Positions 18,927 to 27,874 of a stretch of DNA of 64,000 bases are shown one piece after another (the stretch's first letter is position 1; each line of letters starts with the position of its first letter). Origin of the DNA: SW10 sp965657795 (lineage in GTDB: Bacteria; Verrucomicrobiota; Verrucomicrobiia; Verrucomicrobiales; Akkermansiaceae); NCBI GenBank assembly GCA_965657795.1, contig CBFHQJ010000012.1, positions 1 through 64,000 on the forward strand, in the 5' to 3' direction. The notes below the pieces were generated by a model. That model saw nothing but the letters and a program-made list of their open reading frames with translations, did not search any database and was not told where the DNA came from. The translations under genes and the position numbers were made by a program.

Positions 18927-20481
18927 CCTCCAGCAGCCTGACAATTTGCTCCCGGGTCATGGCCATGTCACAGATGACCATTTCATCAATCGCTCCGCGG
19001 AAAAACTTCCCGTAAAGCCGGGCACTCGGAGACCCTTCTTTTTCAAAGCCCAGATTCCGCCCCAGCCAAATCCCGTGCGATTCATTACCTCTGAAAGGAG
19101 GACTAACCGTATCCACGGCCTGCATTGACTTTCTTGCGGCCGGTTCCAATTCACCATCCACGTAGAGCAAAACATGCGTCGCCGTGTTTGGCCGCCCCTC
19201 TTCATCGCCATACATTACGACGGCACAATGGTGCCATTGTCCGTCCCGTAAGTCGCTCGTTCCAATCACCTGCCCCCAGTGCGTTCCAATCCGCAATCGT
19301 CCCAGAGGACCATCCATTTCGGTGCCATTCACCGAGATCTGCCACGCGCCGCCCGGCACCGTAACATCACCCCAATTAATAATCCCATATCCCTGCATCG
19401 GATCAAAATCTTCCGGTGCTTTGACCCAGAACGCCACCGTCCGGGGACCGCTCCCGGTCACTCCGGCAAACTCCGTTTCCACAAAACCATCGCTGCCATC
19501 AAAAACCAATGCACCTCCAAACTTGCCTTCAACCCGACGAGGCCCGTCACCTTCGCCCGAAAACGATCTAAAATGCCCCGTAGCGAGACCGTCTGCTAGT
19601 CCATTGCCACGATCAAAAACCTCCGCCCCCCCTGTCTCATCAAAACTCCACCTCACTGTTCGAGGAGGCTCGCTCTGATATTCGGGCATCCGTGTCACAA
19701 ACTTTTCAATATTTGCCACCATTCTAACCGCTTCGCCACCAGACAACCTCATCGCTTCATTCTGCTTCAACCGGGAAGTTTCCCCGCCCTTTGCGGTCGC
19801 GTCCACTGAGCCTTCAATGACATGCACTTCCATATCACCTCCCTGCTCCACCGCCACCGCAAACCTGGTTCCTAAATCAACCAGCCGGCCTGCAGGACCA
19901 TCAATCACAAAACCATGAGCCGTCTCATCGTACACCTCCGCCACCAATTTCCCATGATGTAAAAACCCTTGATACTTTCCCGTGACCTCGAATTCCGCCG
20001 GGGCCTCAATCACAATTTCCACTCCGGTGTGGAAATTTAATTCCACCAACCCCTCCGCAATCTTCAAGCGATCACCAATTTTCAATGTCATGCGATCGGA
20101 GGACCAATCGCTTGCCTCCACTCTCACAACTTCCCCCACGAATTCGCGGTCACCTTTCATCAGAAAAAACAGGGATAGCATAACAACTGCCGCCATAGCC
20201 CCGATCAGGGAAACTACTTTCACCATTTTCCTTCGCCTCAGCCGGGCAGCCACTGCCGACGAAAAAGCATCATCTCCATCCGCTTCCACCCGGAAACGGA
20301 ACTCACGCGAGAACACGTCACCATTCTCCTCAAGAGCAAGGCCCGTGAGACGCTCGACTTGCACCAAACGAATGAGACGTTCTTTCAAAACCTCGTCCTC
20401 CTGACAGAGCACCAGCAAGCGTTCCGCCTCTGCCGCATTAAGATCTCCCTGGGCTGCCTTCGCTAATAATTCTTCACTCAT
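18904..20481 (-). CDS. FecR-type anti-sigma factor with C-terminal LamG domain
   Basis: A 525-residue single-pass membrane protein. The cytoplasmic N-terminus (about 1-85, LLAKAAQGDLNAAEAERLL) would bind the sigma factor. One TM helix at about 87-107 (VSLIGAMAAVVMLSLFFLM) follows. The FecR core (about 115-260) has LNFHTGVEIVIEAPAEFEV, GRLVDLGTRFAVAVE and VHVIEGSVD. A LamG/concanavalin-like lectin domain (about 330-510) has GKFGGALVFDGSDGFVE, FWVKAP, QWHHCAVV and AIDEMVICDMAMT. The sigma gene upstream overlaps its start by 8 bp, so the two are coupled. Unlike classical FecR, whose outer part talks to a TonB transducer, this one carries its own lectin-like sensor. It overlaps the end of the PhoD gene by 23 bp on the other strand. 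Confidence 0.92.
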   Translation of the reverse strand: MSEELLAKAAQGDLNAAEAERLLVLCQEDEVLKERLIRLVQVERLTGLALEENGDVFSREFRFRVEADGDDAFSSAVAARLRRRKMVKVVSLIGAMAAVVMLSLFFLMKGDREFVGEVVRVEASDWSSDRMTLKIGDRLKIAEGLVELNFHTGVEIVIEAPAEFEVTGKYQGFLHHGKLVAEVYDETAHGFVIDGPAGRLVDLGTRFAVAVEQGGDMEVHVIEGSVDATAKGGETSRLKQNEAMRLSGGEAVRMVANIEKFVTRMPEYQSEPPRTVRWSFDETGGAEVFDRGNGLADGLATGHFRSFSGEGDGPRRVEGKFGGALVFDGSDGFVETEFAGVTGSGPRTVAFWVKAPEDFDPMQGYGIINWGDVTVPGGAWQISVNGTEMDGPLGRLRIGTHWGQVIGTSDLRDGQWHHCAVVMYGDEEGRPNTATHVLLYVDGELEPAARKSMQAVDTVSPPFRGNESHGIWLGRNLGFEKEGSPSARLYGKFFRGAIDEMVICDMAMTREQIVRLLEVNEMPEE

Positions 20482-21073
20482 TTTTCACTCCGGAGGTCAG
20501 GGAAAACCCCATCTTATTCTCAATACACCCGGCCAAACTTGTCCGAATGCGATGCAGCTGCATCGTCAGCGCCGAGTACCCACGTCCCGTTTTTGATTCC
20601 AATTCTCTCACTGAAGTCCCTTCAAGATATCGCTCGGTTACCAACTCCCTTGAGGCTCCGCCGAGTTCGCTGACACATTCCCGAAGAGCCTCCACCAGCG
20701 CCCCATGATCTTCCTCGCGATCCATCCCCGTATCCAGAATTACTTGCAACTCCTCACTCCCCCCAATCGGCTTCGGTCGAAATTTCCTGACATGATTCAT
20801 CAAGAGATTCCTCGCAATCCCTCTAAACCAAGCCTCGATCTTCACCTCACCCGAGAAAGTCGATCTTTTGCGAAATGCCGTCAAGAAAACCTCCTGCGCT
20901 AAATCCTCAGCTTCTTCCTTCCGGGACAGCCTCGCCGCCAAAAAACCCCGCACTCCAGCCTGATGCATCTTCACCAGCACCTCAAACGATTTCAAATCCC
21001 CCTTAATCGCCGCCTTAAGGACATCCCCATCTTTCCGGGGTATCTCATTGGGCAATCGACTTTTTTGCTTCAT
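20474..21073 (-). CDS. ECF-family RNA polymerase sigma factor
   Basis: A 199-residue sigma-70 family factor with only regions 2 and 4. Region 2 (about 40-105) has RKEEAEDLAQEVFLTAFRKR and the strand-opening part EAWFRGIARNLLMNHVR. Region 4 (about 128-185) has LVTERYLEGTSVRELESKTG then YSALTMQLHRIRTSL, the helix-turn-helix that binds the -35 element. The ATG at 21073 is preferred over a TTG just before it. Its last bases overlap the FecR-LamG start, so this is a sigma/anti-sigma pair. Targets are not known; the divergent PEP-CTERM gene 133 bp away is the nearest candidate. Confidence 0.93.
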   Translation of the reverse strand: MKQKSRLPNEIPRKDGDVLKAAIKGDLKSFEVLVKMHQAGVRGFLAARLSRKEEAEDLAQEVFLTAFRKRSTFSGEVKIEAWFRGIARNLLMNHVRKFRPKPIGGSEELQVILDTGMDREEDHGALVEALRECVSELGGASRELVTERYLEGTSVRELESKTGRGYSALTMQLHRIRTSLAGCIENKMGFSLTSGVKNE

Positions 21074-21076
21074 CAA

Positions 21077-21206
21077 AGGGGTTTCAATCTGAAAGTGTTT
21101 TCAGAACCACCAAATACCACAGAAAAAAATCCAAAATTTCCTGTGTTACTTTTTGGATAGGGAAAACTTTTAATAAAACACCTGACAAAACCTCAACAAA
21201 CCAAAC
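21077..21206. promoter_or_regulatory. Divergent intergenic region between ECF sigma and PEP-CTERM gene
   Basis: The 130 bp between the two divergent starts are strikingly A/T-rich compared with neighbours. On the minus strand they contain AGTAACACAGG (complement of positions about 21136-21146), which resembles GTAACA-type ECF -35 elements. No matching -10 could be assigned with confidence. It is the obvious place for sigma autoregulation and for control of the 21.2-27.9 kb secreted gene group. Confidence 0.3.
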
Positions 21207-22061
21207 ATGAAATCGCGACACGTCCTCATCCTTCTCTCGGCAGCCTCCGCTTCCTCCCTTTCAGCTGCCGTCGTCTACGCTAACTTTAATGACAACGCCG
21301 CAGGAGGTCTTGGCAGCTTCACCGCAGGAGCGGGTCAAGAAGGAGGCAGCGGCTTTCTCGCCGGAGATGTCTGGGCCAACACCGGGACGATTTCGGTAGT
21401 TGGAGGCGATCTCTCCGCTCCTGCCGGGACAAATTACGCCCTCACTCAATTCGGAACTCCTCAAAGCGCACAGGGAGGCTTCTCCAGCGGACGCCAAACC
21501 ACCCGGGCCACCGCCACCATTATGGCCACCGCAAGCGACCTCTGGTTTTCCTTTCTTCTTAACCAACCCACTGAGAACTCGCGCGGCGGAATCACCCTCA
21601 ACCAAAACGCCTCGGCACCTGCCAACTTCCGTATCGTGGCAGCTGGAAACGAGGTCCGCGTTGGGCTCGGGATCACCTTGGAAGGAGTCGGTGCGGGAAC
21701 CCCCATCACGACAGGCTCCAACAACCTTCTTCTTGGTCAACTCACCATTAACCCGGCAGGCGATGAGACCATCAATTTCTGGCTCAACCCGGATGTCTCT
21801 GGCGGCATTGCCGGGCTTCCAGTCCCGGACAGCACTCTCGCTGAGAACGCCGATGCGCTTGATGGAGGCATCACCCGGGTCGGAATTCAATCTTACTCTT
21901 CGGACGGCCAAGGCGGCATCGTCGACAGTCTTGTGTTCAGCGACGACGCCAATGCCGACCAGGCCTTCGCTGATGTCACCGGTATCACCGTCGTCCCCGA
22001 ACCATCAGCGATCGTGCTTTCGCTTCTCTCAACGCTCGCACTTCTTCGCCGCCGCCGATAG
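21207..22061 (+). CDS. PEP-CTERM sorting domain protein
   Basis: A 284-residue exported protein. Signal peptide MKSRHVLILLSAASASSLSA is followed by a beta-rich domain (about 22-255) and a classic PEP-CTERM tail: VPEPSAIVLSLLSTLALLRR, that is PEP motif, hydrophobic helix and arginine cluster. The tail is recognised by exosortase; no exosortase gene is in the window. The main domain is repeated in the N-terminal 250 residues of the next gene (shared DVWANTGT, FSSGRQTTRA, SYSSDGQGGI, FSDDANA), so the two are paralogues. It starts 133 bp from the divergent ECF sigma gene and is the first gene of the plus-strand secreted group. Function is unknown; possibly a surface or matrix structural protein. 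Confidence 0.85.
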   Translation: MKSRHVLILLSAASASSLSAAVVYANFNDNAAGGLGSFTAGAGQEGGSGFLAGDVWANTGTISVVGGDLSAPAGTNYALTQFGTPQSAQGGFSSGRQTTRATATIMATASDLWFSFLLNQPTENSRGGITLNQNASAPANFRIVAAGNEVRVGLGITLEGVGAGTPITTGSNNLLLGQLTINPAGDETINFWLNPDVSGGIAGLPVPDSTLAENADALDGGITRVGIQSYSSDGQGGIVDSLVFSDDANADQAFADVTGITVVPEPSAIVLSLLSTLALLRRRR

Positions 22062-22142
22062 ATGGCTACCTTGTAAAGCCCACCCCGCTCTGAGAAGCGC
22101 GGTTCCGGACTGCGCCCGCATCCTCCCATTTCCCGAATCACC

Positions 22143-24098
22143 ATGAACACACTCTCTTTCATTCTCACCGGATTTCTAATCCAACAAGCCACTGCAGGAA
22201 CAGTCATCGCCGACTTCAATGACAACACGACCGGCCCTTTGGGAGTCTTCAACGCAGGAGAAGGTCAAGGTGGTGGCTTGGGATTTCTGACCGATGATGT
22301 TTGGGCCAATACCGGGACACTTTCCGTCATCGCAGGTGACCTGACCGCTCCGGCCTCAACAGGTTACTCCATCACCCAGGACCCCACTGCGCAGAGCGTT
22401 CAGGGAAGCTTTGCATCGGGCCGGCAGACCACTCGCGCGGTCGAAACCCCACTCATCAATACCATTTGGTTTTCCTACCTCCTTAACCAACCTTCCGCCG
22501 ATTCCCGAGGTGGAATCACCTTCAACCAAAACGCCTCGTCTCCCGGCAACCCCCGCATAGTCGCGGTTGGCACCGAAACCCGCCTTGGGCTCGGAGCGAC
22601 CCTGCAACCGGCTGGTGGAGGCACCAACCTTCTCACTCTCGGTAAGACCGCTCTAATTCTGGGACGCCTCACCATCGATAACACCGGCGCCGAGGAAACT
22701 CTCGATCTCTGGATCAATCCTGACGTGAGCGGGGACGCCGCTTCACTCCCCGCACCCAATACGTCCCTCACGGAAGAGACTCCTTCCCTCGACCCCGGTA
22801 TCACCCGTGTCGGCCTTCAGTCCTACTCCGCCGATGGTCAAGGCGGCATCATCGACTCCTTCCGCATCAGCGACGACGCCAATGCCTTCGAAATCGTCAC
22901 CCGTAATGCCACCATCGTTCTTGACGATCCCAACCTCGCAGTCTCTCTGCTCAATCCGTTTTCAGGCACCGTCCTGAATACCAGCGACACCCCGGTCACC
23001 GTCGATCTCACCCTTGAAAACACCGGCGTGAACAACACTCTCACTATCGCTGACACTACTACCATCTCCGGCGAGGACGCAGCTTCGTATTCAATTCTGA
23101 CCGCCCTCCCGCTGGACCTGGCTCCCGGCACGACGGGCACTTTGCAGGTCCAGCTCAACCCCACCGGACTTCCTCGTATCTCCTCTGCCATTCTCGATCT
23201 CGCTACCAACGACACTTCGACCCCGGACATCAGTATCCCGCTGGAAGCGCGAATCATTGACGCCGTTGGGAATCAACTTCTCAACGGAAACTTTGAATCA
23301 GACCCTACCACCCCCGCAAATTGGCTCACCGCTGGAAACACCAGCTTGGCCGAGGGCATCGCACCCGATTCCACATTCTCGGCCTCACTCGCACCTCTTG
23401 CCAACCTTCGGCAGCAAGTGACCAGTGAAGCCAACTGGTATTTCGAATGCTTCTTTCAATGCCCTGACACATTTGACCGTGCTTTCAACGTCATCATTGA
23501 GGGACCGGACGGACAAATCAACCTCCGCTTTCAGGGGACCTCGGATGGCGCGGAACAAACCTGGAATCTTTTCGACAATGCCACCCTCAACGACTCTTGG
23601 GGAGAAGCCATTGCCCTCCCGGCAGTTCAGCCCGGAGCGACCTACTTCCTTCGCATCATCGGCAAAAACTGGGATGGAATCGCGCCCACTTACGACCTCG
23701 AACTTTCAGCACCCAATAGCCTCGCCATCGCGGGAACCGCGACCGGCCTGAACCGATACCAAGTCGCTCCACCGTCCGGCGCTCCCACTTTTATCCGATT
23801 TAGCGCCGAGTTCGGCAACTCACCGGGCTTCATTCTCGATGACGTTCAGTTTGTAAACGGAACTCCTCCTCCTTCAGGCGACCCCGAAATCCTCAACATG
23901 GTTTTTGACCCGACTGCTCAAACCACGACACTCACTCTCGCCACCCAAACCGGCGTCAGCTATTCGGTGCAAGCTTCCGATAATCTTAGTAATTGGGCTG
24001 AGGTCGATGACTTCACCGCTTCGGACACCACCGAAACCTTCATTGATAACGGCGTCACATCTGCTCGTCGCTTTTACCGCTTTCTCATCATCGAGTAA
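22143..24098 (+). CDS. Multidomain secreted protein (paralogue of the PEP-CTERM protein plus Ig-like and jelly-roll modules)
   Basis: A 651-residue protein with signal peptide MNTLSFILTGFLIQQATAG. Residues about 20-250 repeat the domain of the PEP-CTERM protein upstream (DDVWANTGTLSVIAGDLTAP, SGRQTTRAVE, GITFNQNASSPGN). Residues about 255-375 look like an Ig-like 'choice-of-anchor D' domain (LTLENTGVNNTLTIADTT, LDLAPGTTGTLQVQLNPTG). Residues about 378-570 are a jelly-roll-like module (LLNGNFESDP to FGNSPGFILDDVQFVNG) that recurs at the N-terminus of the CotH gene downstream. The end (SVQASDNLSNWAEVDDFTAS, FYRFLIIE) is the common verrucomicrobial C-terminal module and replaces the PEP-CTERM anchor. 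No enzymatic motif is seen. It is probably co-transcribed with its neighbours. Confidence 0.8.
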   Translation: MNTLSFILTGFLIQQATAGTVIADFNDNTTGPLGVFNAGEGQGGGLGFLTDDVWANTGTLSVIAGDLTAPASTGYSITQDPTAQSVQGSFASGRQTTRAVETPLINTIWFSYLLNQPSADSRGGITFNQNASSPGNPRIVAVGTETRLGLGATLQPAGGGTNLLTLGKTALILGRLTIDNTGAEETLDLWINPDVSGDAASLPAPNTSLTEETPSLDPGITRVGLQSYSADGQGGIIDSFRISDDANAFEIVTRNATIVLDDPNLAVSLLNPFSGTVLNTSDTPVTVDLTLENTGVNNTLTIADTTTISGEDAASYSILTALPLDLAPGTTGTLQVQLNPTGLPRISSAILDLATNDTSTPDISIPLEARIIDAVGNQLLNGNFESDPTTPANWLTAGNTSLAEGIAPDSTFSASLAPLANLRQQVTSEANWYFECFFQCPDTFDRAFNVIIEGPDGQINLRFQGTSDGAEQTWNLFDNATLNDSWGEAIALPAVQPGATYFLRIIGKNWDGIAPTYDLELSAPNSLAIAGTATGLNRYQVAPPSGAPTFIRFSAEFGNSPGFILDDVQFVNGTPPPSGDPEILNMVFDPTAQTTTLTLATQTGVSYSVQASDNLSNWAEVDDFTASDTTETFIDNGVTSARRFYRFLIIE

Positions 24099-24119
24099 GC
24101 ATCCAGCTCCTCCCTTCCC

Positions 24120-27100
24120 ATGCTGAAACGGCCCGCTATTTGGGCGGCTCTCCTGAGCTGTGCCCACGCCCAAACTCCCATCGTTAATGGAGACTTCGAA
24201 GAGTCACCATTCCTCGCTGGGTGGACCAATGCCGGAGCAGTTTCAACCACTGGCTTCGCTCCCGGCTCAAGTCAGGCCGTCCGCTTCACCGGGAGCGGGC
24301 AATCCTTAAAACAAGGTGTAGCCTGGAATGACGACTGGTATCTTGAAACCTTCTTCATGGTCCGCCAGACCTCGAATCGCCAATTCTCCCTCATCATCGA
24401 AACAGGCTCCGGCACCTCCGCCCTGAACCTTCGCTATCAAAATGGCTGGCAGGCCTTCTCCGGCGGCTGGGGAGCCGCCTTCCCCCTTGGCAATGTTCTC
24501 CCCTCCATCGATCAGAATAACGATGGCGATTGCGATGACGCCGGAGACACCAAAAACGTTTACCGCCTCCGCGTCACCGGTCACGACTGGGGCACTCCCG
24601 CCGCCAGCTACGGCCTTGCTCTGTCCGCCCCAAACAGCGCAGCCTTCACCTCCACGGTCTCCGGACTTTCCCGTTTCCAATCCGCACCTACCGCAGCAAC
24701 TCCCGGCGGCTTCAAATTCGGCACGGAATTTGGATCCAACCCCGGCTTCTGGATCGATGACGTAACCTCTCACGATTCAACTTCCGCCCCCAACCCGACC
24801 ATCACCTACTTTGTCGCAAACGAAAACACCCTCTCGTGGCAAGCCGAGCACGCAGACACACTCACACTCACACTCAATCCCGGCAATATCGACGTCACAG
24901 GGCTCACCAATTACGACGTCTCCCCGACTTCCACCACGACATACACCCTCTCCGCCGGCCCGGAATCACAATCCTTCACGATCGGCGTCGATGAACCCTC
25001 GTCTCCGATCCAAATCTCCGAGTTCCTCGCCATCAACCCGGCTGGCGACGATTGGATCGAGCTTCACAATCCCAACAATTTTTCAGTCAACCTCGCCGAC
25101 TACTCGCTCACCGACAACCCTCTTGGTCTCGAAAAATTCACCTTCCCTCCAGAATCCATTGCCCCCGGAGAATACCTTATCATTTCCAGTTCCAAATCAG
25201 GATTCTCACTGAGTTCCAACGGCGAATACCTCGCCCTTCTCGATGACCAGGGCACCATCCTCACCGAATTCGCCCCGGAGTTTCCGCCTCAGTTTTCCGG
25301 AGTCAGTTATGGCACTCTCCCCGAAGAAACTTTCGCCTACCTTGGCTCCCCGACCCCGGGCTCGACCAACCTTCCAAACCCTTTCCTCGCCAACCATTCC
25401 TTCGTCGTAAACTCCAATGGCTCAATTACGGTCTCGATCGTAGCAGCATCTCCCCTCGGCTCCATCCTCTCGGTTGCCCTGCAATACCGGCGGATGTTCG
25501 AAAGTCACGCCACCATACAAATGATGCCTAATGGCAGCACTTACACCGCTACCATTCCGGCCAATGCCGTCTCGCCCGGTGAAATGGTCCGCTGGCGTAT
25601 CACCGCCACCGATTCCTTATCCCTTGCGTCCCAACTCCCCCTGCATCCCAACGCCAACTCCCCCGAATACTTTGGCACCGTTGCCCCCGACCCCTCCCTT
25701 TCCACTTCTCTCCCCGTCCTTCAATGGTTCCTGCCAGCGGCCGATTTTCCCGCCGCCGATACCCGCAGCGGCACTCGCTGCTCACTCTTCTGGGATGGTA
25801 AACTCTACGACAACGTTCTGGTTCACCTCCGCGGAGCCACCACCGCGGCTCTCGAGAAAAAACCCCACCAGTTCGAATTCAATCCGGGCGACAACTTTCG
25901 CCTCCGCCCTCTTACACCCCTTGTCGATCAAATCAACGTCAACGCCGCCTATCCCGATTCAAGTTATCTCCGCGACATTCTCCCAATGGAGAACCTAAAA
26001 AAGATGGGAATTCCAACACCCGAAACCTTCCCCGTCCGCGTTCAACGCAACGGCACCTTCCACTCACTCGGCATCATGATCGAGCAACCCGACAACGAGT
26101 TCCTCAATCGTCACGACGATCTCCTCGACTCCAACGGTCCGCTTTTCAAAGCAACAGGAAACGCCTCCTGGCTCGCCGGCGCAAACGGATTTGAAGCCCG
26201 TAACAAATCCAGCCTCGCCGATCTTTCCGCCTTCACCGCCGCGCTCAACGGACCCGACCAGCTCAACTTCCTCCTTGAAAACACCGACCTCCCGTCTTTG
26301 ATCAACTACCTCGCGGTCAATGTCGTCGACTCAATCTACAACCCACAGAAAAACTACTACGTTCATAGAAACCGCTTCAACGAATGGATGATCCTCCCCT
26401 GGGACCGCGACTTTAGCTACGGCCACCGTTGGCTCGGCTCGGGCGACCCTCGGGGTTCCGCCGGACCCACCACCTTTCTCGTCACCGACGAACGCTACGA
26501 ATGGGGCGGCTCAAACAACGATTTCAAGGGTGGTTACAACCGCCTTTTCGACGCCATTTTCACCCACCCGCTCACCAGCGAAATGTTCTACCGCCGCCTC
26601 CGAAGTACGATAGATACCGTTTTAGCGCCGGGAGTTCTCGAATCCCGGATTGAGGAACTCCGCCTCCTCATGAAACAGGAAGCTGATCTTGATCGTGCCG
26701 AATGGGGATTCACCAACAGCGGAAGCTACCGTCGTTTCCCGCAAGAATCATTCGACGCGGCCCTCGACCGCATCAAAAACATCTACCTCCCCGGCCGGCG
26801 CACTTTTCTGAAGAACGACGGAGGCAATCCATCCCGAGGAACTCTTCCCGCCTCCCAGCCGGCACAACCTCCCATCACCTTCGGCCAAATCGTCACAAAT
26901 CCCGCCAGCGGCAATCAGGACGACGAATCACTCGAACTCCAAAACCCCAATGACTTCGCCGTCGACCTCTCCAATTGGACCCTTGAAGGAGCCATCTCAC
27001 ACACCCTCCGGCCCGGCACTGTCATTCCCGCAAACTCGACACTCACACTCTCGCCGGACATCACCCAATTTCGCGCCAACAATCCACCCACCTTTTCCCA

Positions 27101-27869
27101 AGGCAACTTCTCCGGGCACTTTTCAAACTTCAGCGAATCCCTCACCCTGAGCGATTCATCAGGCGAAGTCATCACCACAACCAACACGCCAAACCTTCCT
27201 TCCAACAATCAACTCTTCCTCGCCATCAGCGAGATCATGTATCACCCCGCCGACGACATCTCCGAATTCATCGAACTCCTTAATACCTCCGACACCCTCA
27301 CCCTCGACCTCTCCGGTGTCACCTTTTCCGATGGCATCGAATTCACCTTCCCGACCGGGACCACCCTCGCTCCTGGTGAGCGCATTATCGTCACTTCCTT
27401 CAACTCGGGCAAACTCAGCAACGGCGGCGAGACCTTGAAACTCGACGATACCGATGGTTCAACCATCATCGAGCTCACCTATTCGGACACCGCTCCTTGG
27501 CCCACCTCCGCCGATGGCTCCGGACTCAGTCTGACCTTCCGCGGAGGAGATCCGGAACTCCCTATCAATTGGCGGGCCAGCAGCGAAAACGGCGGAAGCC
27601 CGGGAGCTTCCGACAGCAACCCTTTTCAAGACGGAGATCTCCTAGATTACGCCATCGCTTCACACCTCTTCGACTTCCGGAATCAACTCCTGACCATTCA
27701 AAGAAACCCGGGAGCTGATGACGCACGAGTCATCCCCCAGTGGAGTGATGATCTAATCACTTGGCAGAACAGCAACTTCAATCTTCTTTCGACCGAACCG
27801 CTCACATGGTCTCTCTCCACAGACACACAAAAGCGATTCTACCGCCTCAAAATCATCCTTACCGAATAG
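24120..27869 (+). CDS. CotH kinase family protein with lamin-tail domains
   Basis: A 1249-residue secreted protein, start 22 bases after the previous gene. The N-terminal module (about 22-220, NGDFEESPFLAGW to FGSNPGFWIDDV) matches the jelly-roll module of the upstream gene. A lamin-tail domain follows at about 298-400 (ISEFLAINPAGDDWIELHNP). The CotH kinase-like domain (about 560-860) contains VLVHLRGATTAALEKKPHQF, RDILPMENLKKMGIP, LFKATGNASW and LPWDRDFSYGHRW with Asp762/Asp764, equivalent to the metal-binding DxD of CotH. Two further lamin-tail domains lie at about 920-1020 and 1030-1150 (SEIMYHPADDISEFIELLN). The C-terminus is the WSDDLITWQNSNFNLL module. Spore-coat CotH is a secretory protein kinase, but activity of bacterial exported homologues like this is unproven. 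Confidence 0.88.
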   Translation: MLKRPAIWAALLSCAHAQTPIVNGDFEESPFLAGWTNAGAVSTTGFAPGSSQAVRFTGSGQSLKQGVAWNDDWYLETFFMVRQTSNRQFSLIIETGSGTSALNLRYQNGWQAFSGGWGAAFPLGNVLPSIDQNNDGDCDDAGDTKNVYRLRVTGHDWGTPAASYGLALSAPNSAAFTSTVSGLSRFQSAPTAATPGGFKFGTEFGSNPGFWIDDVTSHDSTSAPNPTITYFVANENTLSWQAEHADTLTLTLNPGNIDVTGLTNYDVSPTSTTTYTLSAGPESQSFTIGVDEPSSPIQISEFLAINPAGDDWIELHNPNNFSVNLADYSLTDNPLGLEKFTFPPESIAPGEYLIISSSKSGFSLSSNGEYLALLDDQGTILTEFAPEFPPQFSGVSYGTLPEETFAYLGSPTPGSTNLPNPFLANHSFVVNSNGSITVSIVAASPLGSILSVALQYRRMFESHATIQMMPNGSTYTATIPANAVSPGEMVRWRITATDSLSLASQLPLHPNANSPEYFGTVAPDPSLSTSLPVLQWFLPAADFPAADTRSGTRCSLFWDGKLYDNVLVHLRGATTAALEKKPHQFEFNPGDNFRLRPLTPLVDQINVNAAYPDSSYLRDILPMENLKKMGIPTPETFPVRVQRNGTFHSLGIMIEQPDNEFLNRHDDLLDSNGPLFKATGNASWLAGANGFEARNKSSLADLSAFTAALNGPDQLNFLLENTDLPSLINYLAVNVVDSIYNPQKNYYVHRNRFNEWMILPWDRDFSYGHRWLGSGDPRGSAGPTTFLVTDERYEWGGSNNDFKGGYNRLFDAIFTHPLTSEMFYRRLRSTIDTVLAPGVLESRIEELRLLMKQEADLDRAEWGFTNSGSYRRFPQESFDAALDRIKNIYLPGRRTFLKNDGGNPSRGTLPASQPAQPPITFGQIVTNPASGNQDDESLELQNPNDFAVDLSNWTLEGAISHTLRPGTVIPANSTLTLSPDITQFRANNPPTFSQGNFSGHFSNFSESLTLSDSSGEVITTTNTPNLPSNNQLFLAISEIMYHPADDISEFIELLNTSDTLTLDLSGVTFSDGIEFTFPTGTTLAPGERIIVTSFNSGKLSNGGETLKLDDTDGSTIIELTYSDTAPWPTSADGSGLSLTFRGGDPELPINWRASSENGGSPGASDSNPFQDGDLLDYAIASHLFDFRNQLLTIQRNPGADDARVIPQWSDDLITWQNSNFNLLSTEPLTWSLSTDTQKRFYRLKIILTE

Positions 27870-27874
27870 ATTCA

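Noticed and set aside
22062..22142. Possible third copy of the operon-gap hairpin (GCGCGGTTCCGGAC region)
   Set aside because: Shares only short GC-rich words with elements A and B; no matching stem.
27761..27874. Upstream extension of the second sulfatase into the CotH gene
   Set aside because: The extension lies in another frame of the CotH 3' end; the ATG at 27875 directly starts a signal peptide.
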